Source: Arthrobacter sp. Leaf141 (lineage in GTDB: Bacteria > Actinomycetota > Actinomycetes > Actinomycetales > Micrococcaceae). From it: 64,000 nt of DNA. Shown here in pieces: positions 1-7,745 of the stretch. The notes under the pieces are model-generated. The model had not been told where the DNA came from. It made no database searches and worked only from the letters and a program-made list of their open reading frames with translations. The DNA lies in contig NZ_LMOL01000013.1 of NCBI RefSeq assembly GCF_001424565.1, positions 329 to 64,328 on the forward strand, given 5' to 3'. Numbering within the stretch: position 1 is the stretch's first letter; each line of letters starts with the position of its first letter. Position numbers and translations under genes: made by a program.

Positions 1-111
1 CCCACACCACGGTGCCGGCGCCACCAGGCCCCTAACCACCACCACGGGTTGACCTATCAGATACGGTCCCCAAACACCCCGAATAACAACCACAACCGAT
101 AGCGTAAATCG

Positions 112-660
112 GTGAACTACCCGGCACTAATGGCCGGCGACGCTGCAGGGCATCGTTTTGTCTGGTGGCCCTCCCTCCTCCAGGAACACCGGGAAACTGT
201 TCTCACGGACTACCTTCGTTTCGGTCGGCGAAGAAGCCGGCATCTTGAGGTCCCTGGGAGCGTGTGGAGAACAGCTGCCGCCCTGTTGCCTGGCGCAAGG
301 TCCTTGGCCGGTACCTTTCCATCGGCCAGTGGTCCGAATTGTTTTGGCACTGTCATGGCAGCAGCCGGTGTTGTGGACGCGGCCGACACGTGGATGGTCC
401 AGGAACCGTTTGAGAAGTGGCTCGCTATGGTGGCTGTACCCGGCGGAAATGACAGCAATGCGGGTACGGTCCTCGTCTGGCGTTCACCTACAGGCCTGGC
501 CCAGCATGTTGCCATCACTGTGGGCGGCGGATATGCGCTGCATAAGCCCTCGCAAGGCTGGATGAGCCCAAGGAAGGTGCTGACCAGCCGCGAAGTCATC
601 GCCAGTGCACGTCAATCCGGGCGGCGGCTCAGCCGGTACACGCTGGTGGGAGCGGTCTGA
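112..660 (+). CDS. NlpC/P60-like (papain-fold) cysteine hydrolase-like protein
   Basis: A 182-residue protein with a GTG start at 112; an in-frame TAG lies at 100-102, and ATG 130 is an alternative start. I do not recognise a named gene. Cys77 in a GPNCFGTV context, His132 in AQHVAI and His144 in YALHKP match the Cys-His-His order of NlpC/P60 enzymes, including a 12-residue His-His spacing. That fold is usually a peptidoglycan peptidase or amidase. No signal peptide or membrane segment is visible, so a cytosolic role or a non-murein substrate is possible. The next gene starts 222 bp downstream and appears to have its own promoter. The fold is inferred from motif spacing only, and the substrate is unknown. 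Confidence 0.5.
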   Translation: MNYPALMAGDAAGHRFVWWPSLLQEHRETVLTDYLRFGRRRSRHLEVPGSVWRTAAALLPGARSLAGTFPSASGPNCFGTVMAAAGVVDAADTWMVQEPFEKWLAMVAVPGGNDSNAGTVLVWRSPTGLAQHVAITVGGGYALHKPSQGWMSPRKVLTSREVIASARQSGRRLSRYTLVGAV

Positions 661-762
661 TGCCATGATCAGGGTACGCCGGTGTATTGGGGGTTGATGT
701 GAACATGGCCACGATCCCCGCCGGATTATGCTGCCGCGTGCCTGCGATTAGGACGGCTCGCC

Positions 763-768
763 TAGAAT
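763..768 (+). promoter_or_regulatory. Candidate -10 box upstream of the TPR gene
   Basis: TAGAAT fits the actinobacterial TAnnnT -10 pattern, but I see no good -35 hexamer at the right distance. A second possible promoter lies downstream, TTGCGT at 808-813 and TATGAG at 831-836 with 17 bp between them. An AAGCGCTT palindrome core falls between the two. Which promoter is used cannot be decided from sequence. Confidence 0.3.
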
Positions 769-882
769 TGATGAAGATGTACGGACTTGGAAGCGCTTGA
801 TTTCGGGTTGCGTAGTAAACGAAACACGCATATGAGCCACTGCAGTTGCGCCAGCGGTCGGCTCTCAACAGGAGGAATCCAC

Positions 883-2775
883 ATGGCCGAGAACAACGGC
901 GGCAACCGCGGGAACGACCGGGGCTCATTCCGGGGAAACAACAACTCCGGCGGGGATCCCCGCGGCTTCAGGGGACGGGAAAACCGGGACAACAACGATC
1001 CTGCAACGCGCCCAGCCGGCAACGGTGAGCGTAAGCCCTTCGGTGACCGCGACCGTAAGCCTTTTGGTGACCGTCCCCGCCGTGACGGTGAAGACCGTGG
1101 CTTTGGTGGCGGGGAGCGGAAGCCTTATGGTGACCGTTCTGCTGCCGGTGGTGGAGCCGGGCGCGGCTTCGGTGGTGGCGACCGTGATCGTAAGCCTTAT
1201 GGTGACCGGCCTGCTGCTGGTGGTGGCGCGGGCCGTGGTTTCGGTGGTGGCGGGGACCGTGAGCGTAAGCCTTATGGTGACCGGCCTGCTGCTGGTGGTG
1301 GTGCGGGCCGTGGTTTCGGTGGTGGCGACCGTGATCGCAAGCCGTATGGTGACCGTTCTTCGGGCGACCGCGAAAACCGTGGTTTCGGTGGTGGCGACCG
1401 TGATCGCAAGCCGTATGGTGACCGTCCTTCGGGCGACCGCGAAAACCGTGGTTTCGGTGGTGGCGACCGTGACCGTAAGCCCTACGGCGACCGTCCTTCG
1501 GGCGACCGCGAAAACCGTGGTTTCGGTGACCGCCCCCGACGTGAAGGCGACGGCGAACGCCGCAGCTTCGGCGGCGGCGACAACCGCAGGCCCTACGGCG
1601 ACCGCCAGGAACGCGCCCCCCGCAGCTTTGACCGCGGTGGCGATTCCGGCCCGCGCAACTTCGGCCGCGACCGCGAAGAAGACCGGCCCGTTCGTGTTCC
1701 GAACGCACGCGACCTCCGCAGCGCCAACCGTCCCGACCGCGAACGTTCACCGCAGATCGACGAAGACGTAACCGGCAAGGAACTCGACCGCGCCACCCAG
1801 CACCAAATCAAGACCCTGGAACCCAAAAGTGCCGAATGGGTGGCCCGCCACCTGGTGATGGCCGGCCGGCTGATTGACGACGAACCCGAGCTGTCCTTCC
1901 AGCATGCCCTGGCAGCGAGCCGCCGCGGCGGCCGCCTGGCAGCAGTCCGCGAAGCCGTGGGCCTCACCGCCTACGCCGCCGGCCATTACGGCGAAGCCCT
2001 CCGCGAGTTCCGAACGTACCGGCGCATCAGCGGTTCCAACGTGCACCTGCCCGTTATGGCCGACTGTGAACGTGGCCTGGGCCGTCCGGACCGGGCACTC
2101 GACGTGGTCCGTTCCGAAGAAGCACAGGACCTGGATGCGCCCGGCAAGGTGGAGCTGGCCATCGTGGCCTCCGGCGCACGCACCGACCTGAAGCAACTCG
2201 ACGCCGCCGTTTCCGAGCTGGAAATCGTCCAACTCGATATCAACCGCGCCTTCTCTTACAGCCCGCGCCTCTTCCGCGCCTACGCCGACGCCTTGGCAGC
2301 CGTGGGCCGGACAGATGAGGCCGCAAAGTGGAACAAGCAGGCCGTGGTCGCGGAAAACGCGCTGGGCCAGGGTGTTGACGAAGAACCCGACATCATCGAC
2401 CTTGGCTGGGACGAGGAAGAGGAAGCCCGCGAGGAAGCCGAACGCCGCCGCCTGCTGGAACGTACCTCCGCGGAAGCCCCGCAGGCAGGCTCGGCACCTT
2501 CGGCTGGCGCCGTATCGGCAGAGGCCCTGTCCGGAGCTGGGGTGTCCGGCTCCACCGAAGCGGCCCACGAGGACGCGCAGGACGCCGCGATTGAGGACCA
2601 AGAGGCCGACTATTTCGCCTCCGACGACGCCGAATCGGATCTGGACTCCGTTGAGCAGGACGAGCTTGAGCAGGACGATCAGGAGCAGGGCGTCGAGGAC
2701 CCGGACGACGCCGACAGCGGCGACCAGCCTGCAGACGCCGGTTCGCTGGCGGACCAGGACCGCCGGGAAGACTGA
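883..2775 (+). CDS. Tetratricopeptide-like protein with long Arg/Gly-rich repetitive N-terminus
   Basis: About 630 residues in three parts. Residues about 1-275 are low-complexity and disordered, with repeats of the type RKPYGDR, GDRENRGFGGG and AAGGGAGRGFGGG, reminiscent of RGG/RG RNA-binding tails. Residues about 295-500 are helical, with Ala-rich paired helices like TPR units. The last 130 residues are very acidic (Asp/Glu). The ATG at 883 is chosen because AGGAGG sits at 870-875; the frame is open further upstream to 787. The HAD phosphatase gene starts 5 bp after the stop, and tlyA is nearby. A TPR gene at this position is familiar in related actinobacteria. RNA binding is an inference from composition. 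Confidence 0.8.
   Translation: MAENNGGNRGNDRGSFRGNNNSGGDPRGFRGRENRDNNDPATRPAGNGERKPFGDRDRKPFGDRPRRDGEDRGFGGGERKPYGDRSAAGGGAGRGFGGGDRDRKPYGDRPAAGGGAGRGFGGGGDRERKPYGDRPAAGGGAGRGFGGGDRDRKPYGDRSSGDRENRGFGGGDRDRKPYGDRPSGDRENRGFGGGDRDRKPYGDRPSGDRENRGFGDRPRREGDGERRSFGGGDNRRPYGDRQERAPRSFDRGGDSGPRNFGRDREEDRPVRVPNARDLRSANRPDRERSPQIDEDVTGKELDRATQHQIKTLEPKSAEWVARHLVMAGRLIDDEPELSFQHALAASRRGGRLAAVREAVGLTAYAAGHYGEALREFRTYRRISGSNVHLPVMADCERGLGRPDRALDVVRSEEAQDLDAPGKVELAIVASGARTDLKQLDAAVSELEIVQLDINRAFSYSPRLFRAYADALAAVGRTDEAAKWNKQAVVAENALGQGVDEEPDIIDLGWDEEEEAREEAERRRLLERTSAEAPQAGSAPSAGAVSAEALSGAGVSGSTEAAHEDAQDAAIEDQEADYFASDDAESDLDSVEQDELEQDDQEQGVEDPDDADSGDQPADAGSLADQDRRED
1321..1527 (+). repeat. Three tandem 69-bp coding repeats
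   Basis: Near-identical 69-bp units begin at 1321, 1390 and 1459. Each encodes 23 residues (DRDRKPYGDR, then S/P-SGDRENRGFGG). The last unit diverges at its end. Related units of about 72-75 bp containing AAGGGAGRGFGGG precede them from about 1110. Unit length is a multiple of three, so copy-number change would keep the frame. Confidence 0.9.
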
Positions 2776-2780
2776 CGCGG

Positions 2781-3770
2781 ATGGCTGACGTAACCCTGAT
2801 TTCCCGGTTTGATGCGCTCCTGGCGGACCTGGACGGCGTTGTCTACGCCGGCCCGGCCGCCATCCCCGGCGCCATCGAGTCGCTGCAACAGCTTGCGGGT
2901 GTGGGGGTGGGACTGGGTTATGTGACCAACAACGCATCCCGGTCCCCGGCGCAGGTGGCAGCCCACCTGCGCGATCTCGGTGCACCCGCCGCTGATGAGC
3001 AGGTGGTCAGCTCGTCCCAGGCGGCAGCGGACCTCTTGGCGTCGCTGCTGCCCGCCGGCGCCAAGGTCCTGGTGACCGGCAGCGCCGCGCTGGCCCACGA
3101 ACTGGAACTCGTGAACCTGGTTCCCGTCTCCTCGCAGGACGAGGATCCGGTGGCGGTGGTGCAGGGCTTCGACCCCGGGCTCGGCTGGAAGGACCTTGCG
3201 GAGGCTACCTTCGTTGTCAACGCCGGTGCGCTGTGGGTGGCCACCAACACTGACATGTCCATCCCGCAGGCCCGAGGCATCGCCCCGGGCAACGGCACCC
3301 TGGTGGCAGCTGTCGCGGCGGCCACCGGCCAGAAACCGCGGGTTGCCGGCAAACCCGAAGCGCCGCTCTTCCACTCCGCCGCCAAACGGCTGGGCGCCGA
3401 GCGTCCCCTGGTGGTGGGCGACCGGCTCGACACCGACATCCTGGGCGGCAACAACGCCGGCTTCGCCACCGTGGCGGTCCTTACCGGCGTGGATACCCGC
3501 GAAACCATACTCGCCGCCAGGGCCGCGGAGCGCCCCACCTACATCATCGGCAGCCTGCCGGAATTGTTCCAGCCCTACCCGGACGTGACGCACGACGACG
3601 GCACCTACACCTGCGGCGCAGCCTCGGCCCGGGTGGCCAACGGCGCAGTCGGGGTCATCGGCAGCCCCGACAGCCTGGACGCCTGGCGCGCTGCGTGCGC
3701 CGCCTGGTGGGCTGCAACGCCCGACGCGGCCTCGGCCCAGGCGCCGCAGCTGGCCTGGCTCAATCACTAG
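2781..3770 (+). CDS. HAD-IIA family phosphatase (glycerol-3-phosphate/4-nitrophenyl phosphatase-like)
   Basis: A 329-residue HAD hydrolase. Motif I is DLDGVVYAGP, with nucleophile Asp16 and Asp18. Motif II is the Thr of YVTNNASRSP, the motif III Lys lies in GKPEAPLFHS, and motif IV is VVGDRLDTDILGG. The cap insertion between motifs II and III is of the large C2A type typical of NagD-like enzymes. The M. tuberculosis gene in the same position (Rv1692) is reported as a glycerol-3-phosphate phosphatase, which suggests but does not prove the substrate. About 60 residues follow the core domain and form an uncharacterised tail. The gene begins 5 bp after the TPR gene, and its TAG stop is part of the next candidate promoter. 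Confidence 0.88.
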   Translation: MADVTLISRFDALLADLDGVVYAGPAAIPGAIESLQQLAGVGVGLGYVTNNASRSPAQVAAHLRDLGAPAADEQVVSSSQAAADLLASLLPAGAKVLVTGSAALAHELELVNLVPVSSQDEDPVAVVQGFDPGLGWKDLAEATFVVNAGALWVATNTDMSIPQARGIAPGNGTLVAAVAAATGQKPRVAGKPEAPLFHSAAKRLGAERPLVVGDRLDTDILGGNNAGFATVAVLTGVDTRETILAARAAERPTYIIGSLPELFQPYPDVTHDDGTYTCGAASARVANGAVGVIGSPDSLDAWRAACAAWWAATPDAASAQAPQLAWLNH

Positions 3771-3773
3771 ACT
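3768..3773 (+). promoter_or_regulatory. -10 box for leaderless expression of the small gene and tlyA
   Basis: TAGACT contains the stop codon of the phosphatase gene and ends 6 nt before ATG 3780. This places the predicted transcription start at or next to the start codon, and no Shine-Dalgarno sequence is present. It could drive the following small gene-tlyA-nadK-recN group. Confidence 0.5.
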
Positions 3774-3779
3774 GGTGGA

Positions 3780-4019
3780 ATGACTGAGCTGAGCGCATCC
3801 GAGCATTCCGATCCAGTCCAGCCGTCACCGGACTGGCCGGAGGCGGCGGGCCCCGCAATCTCCGATCCGCGGGTGGCTGCGGTGCTGGCCAGGCTGGCAG
3901 AGCTCCCCGGGCAGCCCGTTGATACGCACGAAGAGGCGTACGCCGGGCTGCATGACGGGCTTCTGGCCGCGCTTAATGAAGAGCCGGCCGGCGCCGGATC
4001 CGCGGACGGCAACGCCTGA
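3780..4019 (+). CDS. Small conserved hypothetical protein between phosphatase and tlyA
   Basis: A 79-residue acidic protein with no recognisable domain, membrane segment or Cys motif. It contains LARLAELPGQPVDTHEEAYAGLHDGL, given here only as a description of one predicted amphipathic helix region around residues 37-65. A short gene at this position is also found in mycobacteria (Rv1693), so it is probably real. Its TGA stop overlaps the tlyA ATG (TGATG), which suggests translational coupling. Function is unknown. A partner role for TlyA is a guess from coupling only. Confidence 0.75.
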   Translation: MTELSASEHSDPVQPSPDWPEAAGPAISDPRVAAVLARLAELPGQPVDTHEEAYAGLHDGLLAALNEEPAGAGSADGNA

Positions 4020-4834
4020 TGCCGGTCCGTCTTGACCAGGCCCTCGTTGCCAGGGGCCTGGCACGGTCCCGTACGCACGCCGCAGCCCTGATCGCCGAAG
4101 GTAAAGTCAGCTCCGCCGGCCAGGTCCTCGCCAAGGCGTCCCTCCAGGTGGACGATGAGCGCGAACTCGCCGTCGAACACGACGCCCAGGACACCTATGC
4201 CAGCCGGGCCGGGCATAAGCTCGCCGGCGCGCTGGACGCCTTCCCGGACATTGCCGTGGCGGGCAAAAGGTGCCTCGACGCCGGCGCCTCCACGGGCGGC
4301 TTCACTGATGTCCTGCTGCGGCGCGGCGCCGCGCACGTGGTGGCTGTCGACGTCGGACACGGCCAGCTGGTGCCCCGGATCCGGAACGATCCGCGCGTGG
4401 AAGTCCATGAAGGCCTCAACGTCAGGTACATGGCAGCGGACGCGATCGGCGGCGCCGTGGCCCTGACAGTGGCGGACCTGTCCTTCATCTCCCTGACCCT
4501 GGTGGCGCTGCCGCTGGCGCTGGCCACGGAACCGGGCGGGGACCTGGTGCTGATGGTTAAGCCGCAGTTCGAGATCGGCAAGGACCGGCTGGGCCGCAAC
4601 GGGGTGGTGACCTCCGAGCGGGAACGCCGGATGGCGGTGGAAAAGGTTGCCAACGCAGCGCTCGACGCCGGCACCGACCTTCGGGGCCTGGCAGCCAGTC
4701 CGTTGCCCGGCCAGGACGGAAACGTCGAATACTTCCTGTGGATAAAACGCAGGATGACCCAAGACCTGCCTAAGATCGAAGAGCGGGAGGCAGCCATCGC
4801 TGCCTTGCTCGGACGTATCTGGCCGAACCACTAG
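4019..4834 (+). CDS. tlyA: 16S/23S rRNA (cytidine-2'-O)-methyltransferase TlyA
   Basis: A 271-residue protein with an N-terminal S4 RNA-binding domain (residues about 1-60; VRLDQALVARGLARSRTHA) and a Rossmann methyltransferase domain with the AdoMet loop LDAGASTGGFTDVLLRRGA. The family 2'-O-methylates cytidines in 16S and 23S rRNA, and its loss gives capreomycin resistance in mycobacteria. The sequence VMVKPQFEIGKDRLG near residue 183 is a typical FtsJ/TlyA motif with a catalytic Lys. Translation is probably coupled to the small upstream gene. Position before nadK and recN is conserved in actinobacteria. Confidence 0.95.
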   Translation: MPVRLDQALVARGLARSRTHAAALIAEGKVSSAGQVLAKASLQVDDERELAVEHDAQDTYASRAGHKLAGALDAFPDIAVAGKRCLDAGASTGGFTDVLLRRGAAHVVAVDVGHGQLVPRIRNDPRVEVHEGLNVRYMAADAIGGAVALTVADLSFISLTLVALPLALATEPGGDLVLMVKPQFEIGKDRLGRNGVVTSERERRMAVEKVANAALDAGTDLRGLAASPLPGQDGNVEYFLWIKRRMTQDLPKIEEREAAIAALLGRIWPNH

Positions 4835-4847
4835 AGAGCGGAACCTG

Positions 4848-5870
4848 ATGAGCAGGCGTGTCCTTGTCCTTGCCCACACCGGCCGCGAGGAATCACTGAA
4901 GGCTGCCTGGGAGGCCTGTGCCCTCCTGCACGCCTCCGGGATGGTTCCGGTGATGCAGGACTCCGAACTGGCTGACATGGAGCGGTTCTTCGGCCACCTG
5001 GCCCAGCCTGTGGAGGTGCTGCACAACCAAGTGCAACTCCCGGACGTTGAACTGGTGATGGTCCTGGGTGGGGACGGCACCATCCTGCGCGCTGCTGAAC
5101 TGGTCCGCGAAGTTGATGTCCCCCTGCTCGGTGTCAACCTGGGGCACGTCGGATTCCTCGCCGAGAGCGAGCGGGCGGACCTCGCCCAGACCGTGCAGTG
5201 GATTGCCAGCCGTGAATACACGGTGGAAGAGCGGATGACCATCGACGTGCAGGTGTGGGTCAAGGGCCAGAAGATCTGGCACACCTGGGCCCTGAACGAG
5301 GCCGCCATCGAAAAAGCGAACCGGGAACGGATGCTCGAAGTGGTCACAGAAGTGGACGAACGTCCGCTCACGTCCTTTGGTTGCGACGGCATCGTTGTGG
5401 CCACCCCCACGGGATCCACCGCCTATGCCTTCTCCGCCGGCGGACCCGTGGTGTGGCCGGAGGTGGAGGCCCTGGTTATTGTCCCCATCAGCGCCCACGC
5501 CCTGTTTGCCAAACCCCTGGTGGTCTCGCCGCGGTCCCGGCTCGCCGTGGAAATCCTCAGCCGGACGGACGCCCAGGGCGTGCTGTGGTGCGACGGCCGG
5601 CGGTCCGTGGACCTGCCTCCCGGAGCACGCGTGGAAGTCACCAAATCCACCACCCCCGTGCGGCTGGCCCGCACCCACCAGACCCCGTTCTCCGCCCGGC
5701 TGGTCCGCAAGTTCGAACTGCCCATCCACGGCTGGCGCGGCCCCGTGCCCAAGGCCGAGTCGGTCCACACCGGCCCCATCCCGATCGTCCGGACGCCGAG
5801 GGTCATGCCCCCGCTGCCCGTGCCGCCGGACCACGAGGCCGCCCCCACCGATCCACCGACTGCAAAGTGA
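4848..5870 (+). CDS. nadK: NAD kinase
   Basis: A 340-residue ATP-NAD kinase that phosphorylates NAD to NADP. The diagnostic GGDGT motif lies at residues 74-78, followed by LGVNLGHVGFLAE, the FGCDGIVVATPTGSTAY substrate loop and the SAGGPVVWP segment. A purine-rich GAGAGCGGAA precedes ATG 4848. The C-terminal 40 residues are proline-rich and variable. The gene is 13 bp after tlyA and 4 bp before recN, in the usual actinobacterial tlyA-nadK-recN order. Confidence 0.96.
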   Translation: MSRRVLVLAHTGREESLKAAWEACALLHASGMVPVMQDSELADMERFFGHLAQPVEVLHNQVQLPDVELVMVLGGDGTILRAAELVREVDVPLLGVNLGHVGFLAESERADLAQTVQWIASREYTVEERMTIDVQVWVKGQKIWHTWALNEAAIEKANRERMLEVVTEVDERPLTSFGCDGIVVATPTGSTAYAFSAGGPVVWPEVEALVIVPISAHALFAKPLVVSPRSRLAVEILSRTDAQGVLWCDGRRSVDLPPGARVEVTKSTTPVRLARTHQTPFSARLVRKFELPIHGWRGPVPKAESVHTGPIPIVRTPRVMPPLPVPPDHEAAPTDPPTAK

Positions 5871-5874
5871 CACC

Positions 5875-7614
5875 ATGCTTGAAGAACTGAGAATCCGCGA
5901 TCTGGGCGTCATCACCGACGCAACGCTGCCGCTGGGGCCGGGACTGAGCGTTGTCACCGGCGAAACCGGTGCCGGCAAAACCATGGTGGTGACCGCCGTC
6001 GGGCTCCTGCTGGGCGCCCGCGCCGACGCCGGCGCAGTCCGCAGCGGTGCCAAAAGTGCCACCGCCGAAGCCGTCCTGAAGCTCGACGCCGGCCACCCCG
6101 CCGTCGCCCGCGCCGTGGAAGCCGGTGCGGACGTTGAGGAGTTCGACGGCGGCGCTGAACTGATCCTGGCCCGCAGGCTGGGTGCGGACGGCCGCAGCCG
6201 TGCGTTCCTGGGCGGCCGGGCAGCCCCGGTGGGCGTCCTCGCCGAGATCGGCGAAACGCTGGTGGTGGTCCACGGCCAATCGGACCAGATCAGGCTCAAG
6301 GGCGCCACCGCGCAGCGCGGGGCGCTGGACAAGTTCGCCGGGGACACCCTTGCCGGGCCGCTGGCCGCCTACCAGGACCTCTTCGCGCACTGGAAGTCCA
6401 GCCAGGCGGAACTGGACGCCCTGCGCAATGCCGCCCGCGACCGGCTCCGCGAGGCGGAGTCCCTGCAGGTGGCCCTGGCCGAGATCGACGAAGTTGATCC
6501 GCAGCCGGGGGAGGACGAGTCGCTTAAGGCCGAGGCTGTAAAGCTTGCCAACGTGGAGGAACTCCGGATTGCCGCGAGCACCGCCCACCAGGCGCTTATC
6601 GCCGAAGATTTCGGCGACGCCGGTGACGCCACTACCCTGGTGGACGCTGCCAAACGGACCCTGGAACATGTGGCGGAGCACGACGCCGAGCTCGGCCAGG
6701 CCGCGGCCCGGCTGGCCGAGGTGGGTTTCCTGCTCAACGACATCGCCACCGACCTGGCCAGTTACCAGGCCGGTCTGGACACTGAAGGCCCGGAGCGGCT
6801 CGCCGAAATCGAGGAACGGCGGGCGGCGCTGGCGAAACTCGTCCGCAAATACGCGCCCACCATCGATGAGGTGCTCGGGTGGGCCGACCGCTCACGGGTG
6901 CGCTTCGACGAACTCCAGGACGACTCCACCCGCATCGAAACACTCGAGGCCGATGTTGCCCGCGCCGAGGCGGAACTGAAGAAACTGGCAACAGGCATCA
7001 CTAAGATCCGCACCAAGGCGGCCAAGGACCTATCGTCCCGGGTCAGCGCGGAGCTCAAGGCCCTGGCCATGGCTGATGCCACCCTGGTGATCACGCTGGA
7101 GCCGGCCGCCATGCACGGCCCCCATGGCGCGGACGAGATCGCCTTCCTGCTGCAGCCGCATTCCGGCGCCCCCGCCAGGCCCTTGGGCAAGGGTGCGTCC
7201 GGCGGTGAACTGTCCCGTGTGATGCTCGCCATCGAAGTGGTGCTCGCCGCAGTGGACCCCGTCCCCACGTTTGTGTTTGATGAGGTTGATGCCGGCGTCG
7301 GCGGCCGGGCGGCTGTGGAGATCGGCCGCCGGCTGGCCTTGCTGGCCCGGCACGTCCAGGTCCTGGTGGTCACCCACCTGCCGCAGGTGGCAGCTTTCGC
7401 CGACCAGCACATCACGGTCACCAAAACCTCCGTCAGGGGAGCCGACGGCGGCACGGCCACCGGCTTCACGTCCAGTGATGTGCGACTCCTCGACGGCCCC
7501 GAACGGGTCCGCGAACTTGCCCGCATGCTGGCCGGGCAAGAGGATTCCGAGTCCGCCCGCGCCCATGCCCAGGAACTGCTGGATGACGCAAAACTCCTGC
7601 CGCAGCGGGCCTGA
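5875..7614 (+). CDS. recN: DNA repair protein RecN
   Basis: A 579-residue SMC-like ATPase that acts in recombinational repair of double-strand breaks. It has Walker A GETGAGKTM at about residues 30-38, a long coiled-coil middle region rich in Ala/Glu/Arg, the ABC signature KGASGGELSRVML and Walker B FVFDEVDAGVGG near the C-terminus. ATG 5875 is chosen because the conserved MLEELRIRDLGVI start follows; the frame is open far upstream inside nadK, but that part is a shadow. The spacing of 4 bp from nadK indicates one transcript. Confidence 0.96.
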   Translation: MLEELRIRDLGVITDATLPLGPGLSVVTGETGAGKTMVVTAVGLLLGARADAGAVRSGAKSATAEAVLKLDAGHPAVARAVEAGADVEEFDGGAELILARRLGADGRSRAFLGGRAAPVGVLAEIGETLVVVHGQSDQIRLKGATAQRGALDKFAGDTLAGPLAAYQDLFAHWKSSQAELDALRNAARDRLREAESLQVALAEIDEVDPQPGEDESLKAEAVKLANVEELRIAASTAHQALIAEDFGDAGDATTLVDAAKRTLEHVAEHDAELGQAAARLAEVGFLLNDIATDLASYQAGLDTEGPERLAEIEERRAALAKLVRKYAPTIDEVLGWADRSRVRFDELQDDSTRIETLEADVARAEAELKKLATGITKIRTKAAKDLSSRVSAELKALAMADATLVITLEPAAMHGPHGADEIAFLLQPHSGAPARPLGKGASGGELSRVMLAIEVVLAAVDPVPTFVFDEVDAGVGGRAAVEIGRRLALLARHVQVLVVTHLPQVAAFADQHITVTKTSVRGADGGTATGFTSSDVRLLDGPERVRELARMLAGQEDSESARAHAQELLDDAKLLPQRA

Positions 7615-7731
7615 TGGCTGCAGTCCGGAAATATTTGCAGAGGTCCACCCCTTGAACATCCGCCACGGTGGGACGCACACTTGAACGTTTGGGACAGCCG
7701 GTACCCGACCCGTGGAAGGCTCAATTGATGA

Positions 7732-7737
7732 TAGGCT
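7732..7737 (+). promoter_or_regulatory. -10 box upstream of pyrG
   Basis: TAGGCT ends 8 nt before GTG 7746 and 11 nt before GTG 7749. This is consistent with a transcription start at or just before the first codon and a leaderless message. No Shine-Dalgarno sequence precedes either GTG. Confidence 0.45.
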
Positions 7738-7745
7738 CGAATTCC

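Noticed and set aside
1108..1527. Regular repeats suggestive of a CRISPR array
   Set aside because: Repeats are contiguous, in frame, and encode a low-complexity protein segment. There are no unique spacers and no cas genes.
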